Shown piece by piece: positions 34,321-46,829 of a stretch of DNA of 64,000 bases. The notes beneath the pieces were generated by a model, which ran no database searches, was not told the DNA's origin, and saw only the letters and a program-made list of their open reading frames with translations. Source of the stretch: Peromyscus leucopus (lineage: Eukaryota; Chordata; Mammalia; Rodentia; Cricetidae). Within the stretch, counting starts at the first letter, position 1. Each line of letters begins with the position of its first letter. The stretch covers positions 129,414,716 through 129,478,715 of the forward strand of contig NC_051068.1 in assembly GCF_004664715.2 (NCBI RefSeq), read 5' to 3'. The position numbers were made by a program, and so were the translations under genes.

Positions 34321-36033
34321 CTGAATGATAGAACTTCACGAGGAAGAGCAGAGGTTAGGGAAGGTAAAATAGCAGAGAAGCAAAGTAGAAATAATCGTGT
34401 CTAGAGTACATCTAGCAGCTGATCAGGTGTGGCAACACTGCTTTGGGGTGCTTGCCAGCCTTGTGGTTTAATTAACCCTGTAATGTCCACTTTTTGATGG
34501 AGTATCACCTCAGGTGGGGCTGGGAGGAGATACTCATGGTGGCTAGCCATTTGCGTTGCCTAGCACAGAGCAATAAAGGCCATCAGGATAATGTACTGCA
34601 AACATGGTCAGCAGAGCTCTTTGGACTGTAATCGGGGCAGAGGAGTGTGTTTTGGAATGAGGTTTAGTTGTTTAAAGGCTTTGAGGGCATTATTGTCACT
34701 GCAGCTTTGGCCTTAGCATTCTGAGCCATTTCAATCCAAGACCAAGGCAAAACACCAAGAAGTCAAAAGGATTGGATTTAAGTCCATTAACACTACCTCT
34801 CTAATGGCATCAGGTTTATCAAAGCTATGGATCAAAACAGTCAAAAGCTACTATAGATTCTTTCTGTGAAGCAATTACAATATTGTGAACTAAGTTCATG
34901 TGGTAATAAGGCAGTGATTTGGGGAGAAAAGGGGAAAAACAAAACAAACAAAACAACAACCCATGTAAGTACTAGCAGAAGCACCTGAATCAGAGAACTG
35001 GGTTGAGGATGGTTTTTCTTGAGGCGTCAGATATAAATATAGCCTTTGTTAGAGCACTATTTAAACCTTATTAACTTTTTAGACTTCTGGAAAGTCAGTA
35101 GCTGTATATCATTATCTGACTACAGGAGCCTGCCTGGCTTGTTACATGTTAAATCCAACATGTGGCCTGGATTAGGGAAAGGGAAAGAGAATTATCTTGA
35201 GCATCTATGATTCTGAGAGTGATTGATACAGGGCAGATGTAAGAATGAGACCAAGTTTGAAGTATCTAGGATCCCCATGATAAATGGCCCTGAGAAACAT
35301 AATAGAAAAAGCTGGAGAAAGAAGTTAATCTTGGCTGGTGTGTAGAAGAGATGGTTGGTTACCATGTAAAGCTTTGGATAAGTAATAACAGCACAGACCC
35401 TTCATAAGCCATGTGATGGGTAAATGATGCCATGGAGCTTTGCCTAATAATCTGAACAATGAAGTATTAATTGCATGCATTAGATTGTGTTGTCTCCTCC
35501 CCAAGCTTCCATCAGATGAAATCTTCTCTGGTTTCAAGGAAGGAGAACCTTCTATAGTGGAGAGCAAGTCCCAATTCTAGTCAGGACAGGAGAACAATAG
35601 TCATTATTATGATTTTGCTACATCGCATTAATCAGTAGCTTTTGGAACATTAAAAAATTTCTCATTTCTCTTCCAATAATTATTTAGGGTTTTCTATACT
35701 CTGTACTATTCAACAACCAGAAAATAGGGCTAAAATGTTTTTATGCAAATGAAGATGGGATAATAGCTCACCTTTCATGCTCTCCATTTCACCTTAGTCA
35801 ACACACCCATCCACAGAGGTTCTTTATAACACTCAAAACTAGTACTGAAGAGGACTGGAAAGCCATCGTATTTTGCATGCAAAAAGGCATTTTACCAATG
35901 TGTCATTTGCCTCTAACCACTGGCAGCAATGACCCAATTCCTATGAAGAGCATTGTGAGCCAAGGACCAATGTGCAGCATTGAGTTGTTTTAACTTCCTG
36001 AATGTCTACTGACTGTTACAAGCATCTCCTTAC

Positions 36034-36255
36034 CTGCTCAGGATAGCCATCCATACTCCTCTGCCCTTTCGTTTGAATTAAGCACCGTCCAGGCTGAGGT
36101 CCCCGGGTGGCCTGTGATGAAGGGATCTGGATGGGCAATGGCGACTGAAACTGCTGGATGGTCACTTTGTTGATGTTCCCCTCATATGGCTGCTGCTCCC
36201 GGCTTCGATGTTGAAGGCTCTGTGACCCCATCAGGGTCTGAATGTGGCTACCTGC
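36034..36255 (-). CDS. Lrrc7: Lrrc7 coding exon, 74 codons, pre-PDZ linker
   Basis: This 222-nt exon is phase 0 at both ends. It encodes 74 residues from [18 protein letters not shown] to RSMDGYPEQ, directly in front of the PDZ domain. The acceptor is 'ctctctacag' before GCAGGTAGC. An alternative AG four bases further in ('ctacaggcag') would break the frame, so the first AG is chosen. The donor is CAG|GTAAGG. The linker is rich in Q, S and P, with basic residues near both ends. Densin's tail next to the PDZ has been reported to bind CaMKII-alpha, and this exon contributes much of that stretch. A methionine-initiated frame running on into the intron (ending VRRCL) is simply readthrough of the donor. 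It is symmetric like the two exons upstream, so skipping would keep the PDZ in frame. Confidence 0.97.
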
Positions 36256-36317
36256 CTGTAGAGAGCAGAACTGTCAGGCCAAGTTCCCTGTGAGCCAAGC
36301 AGAAGCACCATGCTGCC

Positions 36318-36420
36318 CCATGGGAAGAGGCCCTCACATGGGCTCCCAGCCCAGGCTGGAAGAAGATACCCTATGGGTGAGAGATCCCCATGTGGGCTCT
36401 CAGCCAGGCTGGGAAGGATA
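36318..36420. repeat. ~59-bp diverged direct repeat next to the exon
   Basis: 'cacatgggctcccagcccag' 'gctggaag' near 36336 and 'catgtgggctctcagccagg' 'ctgggaag' near 36390 are diverged copies, starting about 65 bases upstream of the 222-nt exon acceptor. Confidence 0.65.
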
Positions 36421-37699
36421 ACAAAGGAAAGGTAGGGGTACACCCATGGGGCTGGTGGGGACGTTGACACCAGTGCAGTCATCTGGTGGTTTGCTGAAGA
36501 GTATTTTATTCCTGATTTTAAGGCAACAAAATTCATCTGAAAAGAATCTCAAAGAAAAAGAATTCAAAACTTAAAAATAAAGGGTAGTGCTAGATGACAT
36601 TTTATGTTGAAAAATAACCTAGAGAAATATGTAAGCTCTCTAGCACCAGGGGGACAATAATCCCTTTTCCTAAGGCAAAAACGGTAGAATTGCTTAAGTT
36701 CTATGACACAGGTGCACAGTGAGCTGGTTCAGGAGAAAATAATAAATGCTTATTAATTTGTTACATTATTAGCTCATGAGCATTAAAAGTCAATCATGTG
36801 ATAAATGCCTGTAAGCAGCTGCCATCTGTGGGGACAGGAAGGGCAATTAGAATGAGCTATGCATACTCCTTTGTTTTAAAGTTCTTAAAGAGCATGGAAA
36901 ATAAAGAAACTTATAGTGAAGAAAGAACATCATCTAGAGGGAGAAATTTTGCTGGATTCCAAACAAGAGGTAATTTAAAAAGAAAATATTAATTGGCAAT
37001 ATTAATGCAAAATAAACAACCTTCAGATTATATATTAGATGTCTAATTAGCTGTCTTGGCATTGTGAACCATTTTCTAACTTCATGAACATTAAAGATGT
37101 TTCAGTCATGGGGAATTAGAGGGAAAGTTGTGGGGTTTTTTGCCTGTACCAGGGCAAGGTGCAGTTACCCACATGAGTGACCACCAAGTGATAAGCTCAA
37201 AGGCCAATGCTTATTCCTCAGACTCATCTCTCTTCTTGAAAACTTCCAGAAACCTTGTCACTTTCGGAAGTCCTTATGGCAAGTTCAGCTCTTCTCTGCT
37301 GCTACAAGTTTTTCCATTCTCTTGTTTGGTAGATGGAAGCCCTTGTAAACCCAGGGTTATATTCTGAGTCCTCTCATGAATCACTTGGCATCGTCAGTTA
37401 CGTGCCAGACAGAATGATCTCTCGGGGTCAGAGGAGGCAGAGCAGGGTTGATTTCTGATTCCTGCCTGGCTCCCACCTCCACTGGTAATATATGGGCAGC
37501 TTCAGCGCCTTCCTATATAGTCTGCATGAGAAAACCAATAATGCCTGCTTGAAAGTTACACTGCTGATTTATTTGGAACAGACTCTGTCCAAAGTTGAAA
37601 CAGCCTCTCTATTCTGCAGAACTCTAACTTTAGGCTTATGTTTTTCTGGTGTATTTTTCTTCTGACAGGCCAGTTTGCACTCAGGATTATATAGATATT

Positions 37700-37898
37700 T
37701 GAATTGTTTTCAATGTGGTGTATGTATGCATGTTTGTGTGCAATGAGTTCCAGGAACTGTCAGCCTCTATTCCCCAAGTCTGGGCTTACAATTATCCCTC
37801 ATTTCTTGATTTTTTTCTGGGTGCTGGAGATTTGAACCCAGGTCCCCCTGTGTATGCAGCAGGTACTCTACTAACCGAGTCATCTACCCTGCCCCTAC
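37700..37898 (-). repeat. RSINE1/B4-type SINE
   Basis: 'gggtgctggagatttgaacc' 'caggtccccctgtgtatgc' and 'ctaaccgagtcatctaccct' 'gcccc' are reverse RSINE1 blocks. Confidence 0.7.
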
Positions 37899-37994
37899 TT
37901 TTGAATTTTCGAGGACATGCAGCATATCCCACTTACTCTTCTCAGTGAGAGGCACAGTACCTGCATTTAGTAGACAATAGCTGTCATCCAAATG

Positions 37995-38160
37995 TGGTGT
38001 TGAAGCATGTCCCAAGGCATCTCACATGCATTATCTCTTCGTTTTTACAACATTAAGAGGTGATTATTATTATAACCCTATTTTACTGAAGAGGGCACTA
38101 AGGTGTGCAATAGTATACAATATTCCCAAGTAATTTATAGAACTGGGGAACTGTCAAATC
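37995..38160 (-). repeat. MIR relic
   Basis: 'catgcattatctcttcgttt' and 'ataaccctattttactgaag' 'agggcactaagg' match reverse MIR. Confidence 0.65.
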
Positions 38161-38769
38161 AGCATTTGATAAAGTTGTCTATCAAAGGTCATCCTCTTGA
38201 TTATGGTATTATACTGTGGCCTGGTCCCCATCCCCAGTTCTACTGAGAACAGAGAAGGAACCGTGCAGAGGACTCCCAGGCTCTGGCTGGTCTTCACAGT
38301 CAGTTCCTTAGCAGCCCTTGTATTTCCCACTCAGTGGATCAGGCCTGTGGGTTTTCTTAGGTGCTCTGCTTTGGACTTCAAGTTGACAGGTAAACAAACA
38401 GGATAGTGCTGTTGTATTTAGTAGTCTTTCCCTTGCTATGAGTTAATAAAGCTTGTGTTTTCAGATGGTGAGCATGGAGGGAGCAAACAATCACTCTGCA
38501 AGTGATTCTGCCTGCCCATTCACTCTCCTGGGCTGTGGGCTGTGGAGAACAATGACTGATGGCTGCAGAAAGCAAAGAACAAACATCCAATTCTGTAAAA
38601 TTAAACAAACACAAATGACAAGACACTTAGTGGGATGGTTGTGGTTCAGAAGGATGGGAAGAGGACTTTGTGAACAGCACAAAAGCTTCCTGAGGGTGAT
38701 GAGGACACTGACAATGAAGTACAATGTGCCCGTGGGAACAAGAATGTCAGCGGTTGGGTTTGTTCAAGT

Positions 38770-38796
38770 GGGGGTGGGGGTGGGGGTGGAGGTGGG
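38770..38796 (+). repeat. G-quadruplex candidate
   Basis: Three consecutive GGGGG runs separated by single T, then GG, GG and GGG, fit an intramolecular G4 with one-base loops. The G-rich strand is the Lrrc7 template strand, so the transcript carries the C-rich complement. Confidence 0.85.
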
Positions 38797-40365
38797 TAAG
38801 CCATGTGTACACTGCCTTTCACTGTATGGAGGATGCAAACACAAAGGTTTCTGAAAAGACACTGTGACATGTTTGGAATGACAAAAAGAAACAGAGGATT
38901 TAGTGGTTTTGGAGCTTTCAAGAGGAGGCTGGAGAAAACCATACATATCCCATAACAGAGTTGGAGTATGGTACTTTCAAGTTGACCCTGAAACAAACTG
39001 TCAAAATGTACAGGGAAAAAAAGCTCTAATATCTACAGAACTCAAGAAAATATTTACACCCCAAACAGAGAAATGCTAATTTGATACTAAATGCTATAAC
39101 TCACCCAAAATTCAGCCTGAAGCTAATTGGGCTTATTATGGGAAACTGTTCAGTGTTTAGAAGGTTTATACAACATCAAAGAAATGTCTCTGTCACCACT
39201 GAGGTGGTTTGGCTCACCGTGCTCCTCCAGACCTGAGCAGGAGGCCAGACATCTACTGGGATGCCCAGGTGGGCCTGTGTCCCACTGTCCATCTTGGCTC
39301 TTGAACAACTGGAGTTTGCTTGGAAAAATCAAACACCACGTAAATGGATGACAGCTCATGGCACTTAGGGTGTTCAAAAAAGCATGATTAATGCTCTAAA
39401 CTTAAGTCCAAAAGAGTTCAACTATAGACTCATTCCCAGAGAAGCACTTAGTAACTTATTCCAAGGAGTTCCTTTGCATTTAAATAACCAAAGTTTTTGT
39501 AATTTAGTAAAACAGCAAACATCCAGTTCTGTCACGCCCCTTTACACTGTGCCTTTCCATTTTAAAAGCAAATTAGGTCTCAAAAGCTCAACTAGCTGTA
39601 CGTTTGCTTCCTTATAGATGCACCTCATCTACTTTTACTTATCCCAAAGTTAAATATAATAAAAATCTTTGGACATTACATGTTATCACATACAAGATGA
39701 CTAAAAATTAGGTTTTTAGAAGGGACAAAATTACAGTGTGATGGTGAGCTCTTTGAATCATATGGGAAACATGGAGCTGTCTCAATGGTCAGTCTAAAAC
39801 AGCAAACTAACACAGACAACACAATACCAACAAAAATCAGCTCACAAGAAAACCCAAAAATTCTGTTCATCAAAGAATCAGGGTCTGATGCAGTGCCTAT
39901 GTAGACAGAATCCTTTTAGATAGTGACTTTTTTACTGAAGCTGAATATCATAAAGCAAGCCACAACCTTAGCTTAACAATGCCTGTGAAGGCCAAGTGGA
40001 GAGACTAGACTCTTCTCTCTTGGGATGTGGCAGAGCATTTCCACATGGCTGTGAAGTACGATGCCCCAGACCCCAATATCCAGAGGCCAAGTAGGGTGCC
40101 ACAGCACTCATATGATTAGCACTCAATTGCCCCTCCCACCCAAGCACAATAAAACTTCTGCCTTTCTAATGGGGTGTTGGAGAAGGCCTTGTAGAGCCAG
40201 ACTTGCATCTAACCCTGTGATAGTGAGGCAACTGTACCAGAGCATCAGAGGAAATCAGTGGGGAATTGGAGTCTCCATCTCAACCTAGTAACATCAAGGA
40301 TCTTTTGTTTGGGATTTCAATGAAAGCCAAAAGGAAATCTTTGTTTTTAAATATTACTTTTGTTG

Positions 40366-40543
40366 AGATTTATTTATTTTTATTTTATGTGAATGAGTGT
40401 TCTGCCTGCATGTATGTCTGTGTACCATAAGATCCCCTGGGATTATATGTGGTTGTGAGCTACCATGTGGATGCTGGGAACTGATCCTGTGTCCTCTGAA
40501 AGAACAGTGAGTGCTCTTAACCAGTGAGCCATCTCTCCATCCC
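40366..40543 (-). repeat. B3 SINE
   Basis: 'gttctgcctgcatgtatgtc' 'tgtgtacca', 'ggttgtgagctaccatgtgg' and 'cagtgagccatctctccatc' form a reverse B3. Confidence 0.9.
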
Positions 40544-40644
40544 TAAAGCCTTTCTTTCTATCTCCCCTGGATTACAAGTCACACCAAATCCTTCCTCAAC
40601 TGAAATGGAATTAGAGGAAGCTAGCTAAAACAGAAATGCCAAAT

Positions 40645-40910
40645 TGGGATGGAGAGATACCTCAATCAATAAAGTGCTTGCCTTACAAATGCAAGAAGCT
40701 GAGTTCAATCCCTAGAACCCATGTTTAAAGAGCAGTGCATGGTGAAGTATGTGTGTGGCAGTATATGCTTGCAATTTCAGCACTGAAGAGGTGAAGACAG
40801 GGGCATGCCTGGATTTCCAGGTGAGTACCAGGACATTAAGAGGCCCTGTCTCAAAAACAAAAGTAAAAGACAGCGTCCTCTGGCATTCACACACATCCAC
40901 ATCCATGAAC
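40645..40910 (+). repeat. RSINE1/B4-type SINE
   Basis: 'ttgggatggagagatacctc' 'aatcaataaagtgcttg', 'agctgagttcaatccctaga' 'acccatg' and 'gaggccctgtctcaaaaaca' follow the forward order. Confidence 0.7.
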
Positions 40911-41151
40911 ATGGGCAGGCCTTACATAGTGTGTGCAAGCATGTGGAGAGTCTTAGCAAGAGACCACAGAGAGCTGGATATTAGGACAACAAAAATTACT
41001 TAGTCTGAGTAACAGAGGGAAAACATACAGAAAAAATATGAGAAAAGTCTAAAAACATCTGTGGACTACACAGTGTTTTAGTAATCATATCATCAGAACA
41101 ACGGCAGAAAGAATGTACAGCTAAAATGCTACCAGAAGAAATAATGCCCTA

Positions 41152-41333
41152 GGTTTGGGGAGATGGCCAAGCAGCCAAGACCACTCTGCCTTTGCAGAGG
41201 ACAGAGTTCCCAGCACCCATATCAGGTGCTCACAATCACCTGTTACTACAGCTCCAGAGGATCTGACACCCTCTTCTGGTCTTGATAGGCACTGCACACA
41301 CACATAATTAAAAATAAAATAAATCTTAAAAAA
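41152..41333 (+). repeat. B2 SINE
   Basis: 'tttggggagatggccaagca' head, 'gatctgacaccctcttctgg' body and an A-rich tail with aataaa motifs near 41318. Confidence 0.8.
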
Positions 41334-41449
41334 TAATCCTCACAAACCTGGAAATTTGGTAACTGACAAGACTTAACAGGTTCAGGAACCAGAGAAAAAC
41401 AAAGTGCCAATGTGCAGACACAGCCCAATTTGATGACTAAAAGCTAAGG

Positions 41450-42015
41450 CAAACAAAACCTTCAAAGCTACAAGAGAAAAAGATGACATCTTCTCTATAA
41501 AGGAAAAACCATTTGAATGTCAGCAGATGTCTCACCAGAAGCCATGAGTGACAGAAGGAAATTACATGATTTTCAAGTGCTGGAAAGAATTAACTGTTAG
41601 TCCCCAATCCTCTAACTGTCCAGGTATTTTTCAACAACGACCAGGAAATCAAAACAGTCTCAGATGAAGGACATGAGAGGAATTTGTTGTTCCAAGAACT
41701 CTCTTTAAATAGCATCATAAGGCAGCTTGCCAGCAGGAGGAACACAGGAAAAGAAAAACCTTGTAGAGTTAAGAAGGAAGAAAAACATTGCCAAAAGACC
41801 TGCCAGCTGATAAATCAACTTTCCTTTCCTTAAATTTTCAAACTTTCTTTTGTGATCAAAACAAAATTATGATACAATCTGATGTGTCTAAATGCAGGCT
41901 CACACAGGATAGATGCAGAGGAGTTTTTACACAAGCAGATGAGAGCATGAAGAGATAAGGAGGTCATGTCCATATACTTTGCTTCAGCCACGACTCCTGA
42001 CACCAGTAGATTTAT
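41450..42015 (+). mobile_element. Ancient L1/HAL1-like sequence
   Basis: 'tcaaaacagtctcagatgaa' 'ggacatgagaggaatttgtt' and 'aaaagacctgccagctgata' resemble the 'agataaacaaaaactgag...gaatttgttgcc...gacctgcc' block of old mammalian L1/HAL1 elements. Strongly diverged. Confidence 0.45.
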
Positions 42016-42020
42016 AAGCT

Positions 42021-42021
<1 letters not shown>

Positions 42022-42079
<58 letters not shown>

Positions 42080-42080
42080 A
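42022..42080. repeat. (GT)n microsatellite
   Basis: About 28 GT units ending in GTGCGCAC. Confidence 0.95.
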
Positions 42081-42271
42081 CTTCAGGAGCAGCACTACAA
42101 AAGGTATATAGAGGGCCACACTAAAAATATAATTATAAAAATAGAATTAATAAATGAAAATATAATTCTAAGAGATGTTCAAATAATTAATAGGAAACAG
42201 GAAAAAGAACAATAGAAGCAACAAAATCCACAACAAAAGTAAAAAAAAAAAATCAAATGAAATTAAAATTT

Positions 42272-42439
42272 TTTTTAAGATTTATTTACTTATTATGTAT
42301 ACAGCATGTATGACCAGAAGAGGGCACCAGACCTTATTACAGGTGGTTGTGAGCCACCATGTGGTTGCTGGGAATTAAACTCAGGACCTCTGGAAGAGCA
42401 GTCAGTACTCCCAACCTCTAAGCCATTTCTCCAGCCCTG
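42272..42439 (-). repeat. B3 SINE
   Basis: 'gaccagaagagggcaccaga', 'caggtggttgtgagccacca' 'tgtggttgctgggaa' and 'agccatttctccagccctg' form a reverse B3 with little divergence. Confidence 0.9.
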
Positions 42440-42460
42440 AAATTAAATTTTTTATTGCTG

Positions 42461-42757
42461 TTTTTTACGTGTATGTGGGGTACATGGACATGTGAAGGCC
42501 ACAGGTTGACACTGGGAGTGTTTCTCAGTTGCTTTCCACTTTAATTTTTTGAAACACTCTTACTGGACGGAGTTTACTGATTCAGCATGACTGACCAGCA
42601 GGACCCAGGGATCCGGTTCCATGTGCCCTCTGAGCACCAAGACTACAACCATGCACTGTTGCTTCTAGCTTTTCACCTGGGTTCTGGAGATTTGAACTCA
42701 TATCCTCAGACTTGTGTGTGGCAAGACTTTATCAGCTGACCCATTTCCTCAGCCCCT
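42461..42757 (-). repeat. RSINE1/B4-type SINE
   Basis: 'tgactgaccagcaggaccca' 'gggatccggttccatg', 'gggttctggagatttgaact' and 'gctgacccatttcctcagcc' are reverse RSINE1 blocks, adjoining the B3. Confidence 0.7.
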
Positions 42758-43739
42758 CAATTCTTACTTTAAATATAATGATATAGGCAGGAAAAACAGG
42801 TCTATGAAGTGTTGTGGATATTCATTCTGCCAATCACTTTGGAGTACCAGCCTCTTGGTGGGTTATGTGATTACTTTAAATCTGAGGAGACACACATGGT
42901 CATTCTCTCTTGAGGTGATCTGAGACCAGATGGCCAGATCCATTCCCTCCCGGACAGAATGGAGGTCAATGACTGCTGTTTACTTGGTTCTGTATCCATG
43001 AGTGTATTTTTTCCCCTTTTATATCTTAATAAATCCTTGACACTCTTTTTACAGACTCTCATGGTTTCACTTACAATGAGATTACACTATGCTTATATTA
43101 ATTAAATGAAAACAAAAGTGGCTGTATGGGACTGAATAAAAAAAGATGTCAGAACAAAGCAATTTACCAGAGACAGATTGGAATTTTATACTGTGAAAGT
43201 TTAGTTCATCAAAAGATTGTAGCAGTCTTATATATAGTCAGACCACAGAGGTACAGATATGGCAAAACTATTAACTAGAAGAGGACTAGATGATTGTAAT
43301 ATCCATTTATGAATAACCGGTAGAAAAACTGAACTGAAAATGATCAAGAATATAAAAATGCAGAGGAACCCAACATTACTCTCCACCAACCTCTTCTAAT
43401 TGTCATGTCTAGAATTTTCCTCAGTTTACTGTAGGAATCTGTCTAGGTGACCTGAGCTGAAAACAACTCTCAACAAGTTGGCTGATGTCGCATGGAAGAT
43501 GGTCTCCAATTCATTAAATTATATGACGGTAACAGAAGGATGGAAGGACACTATCCAAGCACTGGCTACAACCTATTTCTGAATAGTCCAGGCCCAGTGA
43601 GGAAGTCCATGGCAAGTAAAACAGTACATTAAATACTGTACATGAAAATATAATATATGAAGCTCGGTGGGACACAGCTAAAGCACAGATAAGAGGGAGA
43701 GTCATAACACCAAATTCACCTGCTAGACAGAGACAGTGG

Positions 43740-44690
43740 AGAAAATCCTTGAAGCAAAGAGCTTTAACACTAAACACTTGGAGGTGCTGGGCATAGGCAA
43801 GGACTTTCTGAAAATGACTCCAGTGTTAACACTAACAATAGAAAAATGAAATTAAAAGTAATCTACACAGCAAAGGAAACAAATGAGTGAAGAGACAGGC
43901 TAGAGAATAAGAAACAAACTCCACCAGCTATATACATGATAGAATAACCAGAATACTTAAAGAACACATAAAAGACATAAATTACAAGAAATCAAACAAC
44001 CAAGTCAGTGAAGGGACTAATGTAATGAGCAGACAGTTCTCAGAATATGAAATGGCCACTACCCTTCAGGAAAATGCAAATCAAAGCTACATTGATAGTT
44101 CACCTAACCCCAGTCAGAATGACAGTCATTTAACATAAGAACACATACCAATGATGTGGACAGAGGGGTCCCAAATACACCCTGGTGACAATCTAAACTA
44201 GTTCAGCCACTATGAAGTCAGTAAGGAGGTTTTTAAGGAAACTGAAGACAGATCTGTCATATGGCCCAGCTGTACCACTCATGAGAGCTAACAAAAAATT
44301 CCAGTGGACATATCATGTTCTTGAACATCAAAGCTTTTTGCAACCCTATTTACAACAGCTAAGTTAAGGAACCAACCCAGGCATCTAGTAACAGGGATGG
44401 GTAAGTAAAATGTGTTTTATATAAATATATAAAAAAGATTCCTTTTTCAGCCATATGGAACAGACATGCTTTCAGTAGGAATATTTTCTCTCATTTTTGG
44501 TTTCTAGATTTTATACAGATGCATAATATCATGGATGTCTATATGCCATGCAAATGAAAACAAAACTGTGTAGGGCCCATGGGGCTCTTGGGAAAGGGAG
44601 GAATTTGGGGAAGGCATGTGTGGGTATGCTAAAAATACATGTCCATATTTAATCCATCACGAAGCACAGTGAATATATACCAACAAAGGA
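43740..44690 (+). mobile_element. Truncated L1 ORF2 3' region, old
   Basis: 'acagcaaaggaaacaaatga' 'gtgaagagacaggctagag', 'atgcaaatcaaagctacatt', 'catatggcccagctgtacca' and 'tttacaacagctaagttaag' occur in L1 ORF2 order. The frame is destroyed by indels. Confidence 0.7.
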
Positions 44691-46205
44691 AACAGGAGCA
44701 CACTGTATGCTTAGACAATGCTGGGTTCTAATTCCTGTTCCTCAGTTCCATATGGTCACTTCCTTACTTCCTGAAGTTGTGAAGATGACTCGAGACTTCC
44801 TGTCAAACACTTCACTACAGTGCCTGCTCTACACTGCACATATTCACGATTATGACAATTCCATAAAGCTAACATTAAGAAGATGATGTCTTCTCTTTAA
44901 TTTGTACTTGGTGTCCAAACTTGGGTGCTAGAGTACTGCCTCACAAAGCTTGGTGGCATGCCTACAGTATGAGGGGCATTCACAGGTCTGGCTGATCATT
45001 CAGGTTTTAATTAGATGCAGGTGACACACCACTCTGTCTCTAATGACAGATGAAATGTGAGGCACAGAGTTTCTCTCTTTGGTGCCCTGTACCACAGGGC
45101 AGCAGCTGGCTGATGTGAGGGCAGTCATCTCTGTCTTATTGAATATCTATCAGCACATTGTTCTATTATTAAGTGTCAATCTACAGAACACAGTAATGGA
45201 ATTAGAAGTTATTTAAAAAGGGGGAAAACAATGGAGCAATCTTAAGAGTGGGATGTGGCAAAAGTCAGTACATGTCTATTCAGTTAAACCTACAATGTTT
45301 TCTGATGGCGCTGTCACACATTCCCCCAACAGAGATGAGACAGGAGACATGAGCAACAGAGATAAAAGTTATGAGTCATTCTTTTTACCTTAATGTTTTT
45401 AAGAATGTATGCATAATGGGGTGAGAAGGATAATAACCATGTGACAAGACACTGACTCCAGCCACCGCCAGTTGCTATGCTGTCTATGTCTTCTGGCTAC
45501 ACGGCTGGCCATGGGCATTTTTGTGGTGTGGTGTTAATTTTATATTTTTGCTTCTAGATTTTTCTCAAAGCAAAGATAATGTGAATGTGATTGATTTATC
45601 TCAGATTTCTGAAGAAGGGTAATCATTTGCTTTATGGAACAAAGACTGATGGGTAATATGTTTTAACTTGACTCTTTCCAATGCTTTTAATATGACAAGT
45701 TTATTTTCTACCACTGACTTGATAGCTATCTAACAGATAATTTTTGAGTTTGGACTTTTATTAAAGGGATAATTCAGAGTCAGTGGGGACAAGAAGGGTC
45801 CCCTGACTGCATGGCTACTGCATGGCCACATTGGCATCAGGAAATAAGTAAATGTTCTCTGCTAAGAATAATTACATACCACGTAAGAACCCGGGGCAAA
45901 GACTGTCATACTAGACGCCTGCCACTTCTTCAGAAGAATGTTTGGTTTATATTCTCACAGCTCCTATCCACATCACTTTTGAGAATAACTGTAATTATAT
46001 AATATACAAAGTAAGTTTTTAAATTTTTTACACAATCTAGTTAACATTAAAAGCCATCAATAGGGCTACATTATCCTAGTCTTTTGGATTACCAAAACAA
46101 ATATTTGAAGTGCATCAGTAAAGAGAAAAATTATTACTTCTTCAAAACTATCTTTCTGACTCAGCTATTACAATGTAGCTGCCTCTGTTATGGTGGTATT
46201 TTATT

Positions 46206-46634
46206 TGTACTGAAATGTGATTTTAATTGTATATTAATAAATAAAGTTGCCCGGGGGTCAGAGCTATTAGAGCCATAGCAAGAGTGTGGCGGTGGTGGTG
46301 CATGCCTTTAATCCCAGCACTTGGTAGGCAGAGCTAGGTCAGTCTCTGTGTGTTCAGGGATACAGCCAGCATTGGAGACACACACCTTTAAGACCTGGAG
46401 GGCTGTACTTACAGGCAGTGATGAGGCAGTCACGTGTTTGGGTTTACAACCAATGAGAAGGCAGGACAGAAAGACTGTATAAAGACAAACACACAGGAAG
46501 TAGGTCTCTTTCGGAGAGGTAGGACCACCACAGGAGGAAGGGTAAGGTTTTAGCTCTGAGCTCTGACCTCTTGGCTTTCTCTTTTACATTAGTTCTGTGT
46601 TTCTTATTTAATAAGATGGTTGGTTACATCTACA
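46206..46634 (+). mobile_element. Composite LTR-like element containing B1 sequence
   Basis: This is about 429 bp from TGTACTGAAATGTG to GGTTACATCTACA. 'aataaataaagttgcccggg' 'ggtcagagctattag' is followed by a B1-like block (46287-46400), a 'caaccaatgagaaggcagga' CAAT-type region, a TATA-like 'ctgtataaagaca' near 46474 and a 'ttcttatttaataagatggt' end. I recall this composite as frequent in hamster/vole-type genomes. The boundaries are inferred and no target duplication was found. Confidence 0.55.
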
Positions 46635-46829
46635 CTCTGTAGAGTCTTACTTATTCTCGTAGAATTTTGGACTTTATATAATTCTTGTTTAACAAGCAGG
46701 TCACTCCCTTTCCCTCTCCCTTCTCTCTCATTTCTGTCTATAACACTCTCCATTTCTCTTCTCTAGGATCTTTCTATCTCATGTTAATAAAAATGTAGAA
46801 AGACATAGTAAACCCAATTAATACATTTA

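Larger units (their letters stand above)
27610..36033 (-). other. Lrrc7: Lrrc7 intron before the PDZ, 8.4 kb
   Basis: This intron contains a URR1-type hAT element, a CA microsatellite, a 48-bp duplication and an L1 fragment. It also contains an ERVK-like solo LTR, an RSINE1 broken by an LTR insertion, and MIR and MER5-like relics. The 27.7-29.3 kb and 34.4-36.0 kb stretches look single-copy with no gene visible. The 31.0-31.6 kb purine-rich stretch may be an old mammalian repeat I cannot name. Confidence 0.9.

Noticed and set aside
36231..36536. 101-codon minus-strand frame next to the 222-nt exon
   Set aside because: Out of frame with densin and mostly intron containing the direct repeat.
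38453..38854. 133-codon plus-strand frame in the 13-kb intron
   Set aside because: No recognisable domain, contains a G-rich repeat (GVGVGVEVG), and no promoter or splice context. Likely chance or old repeat.
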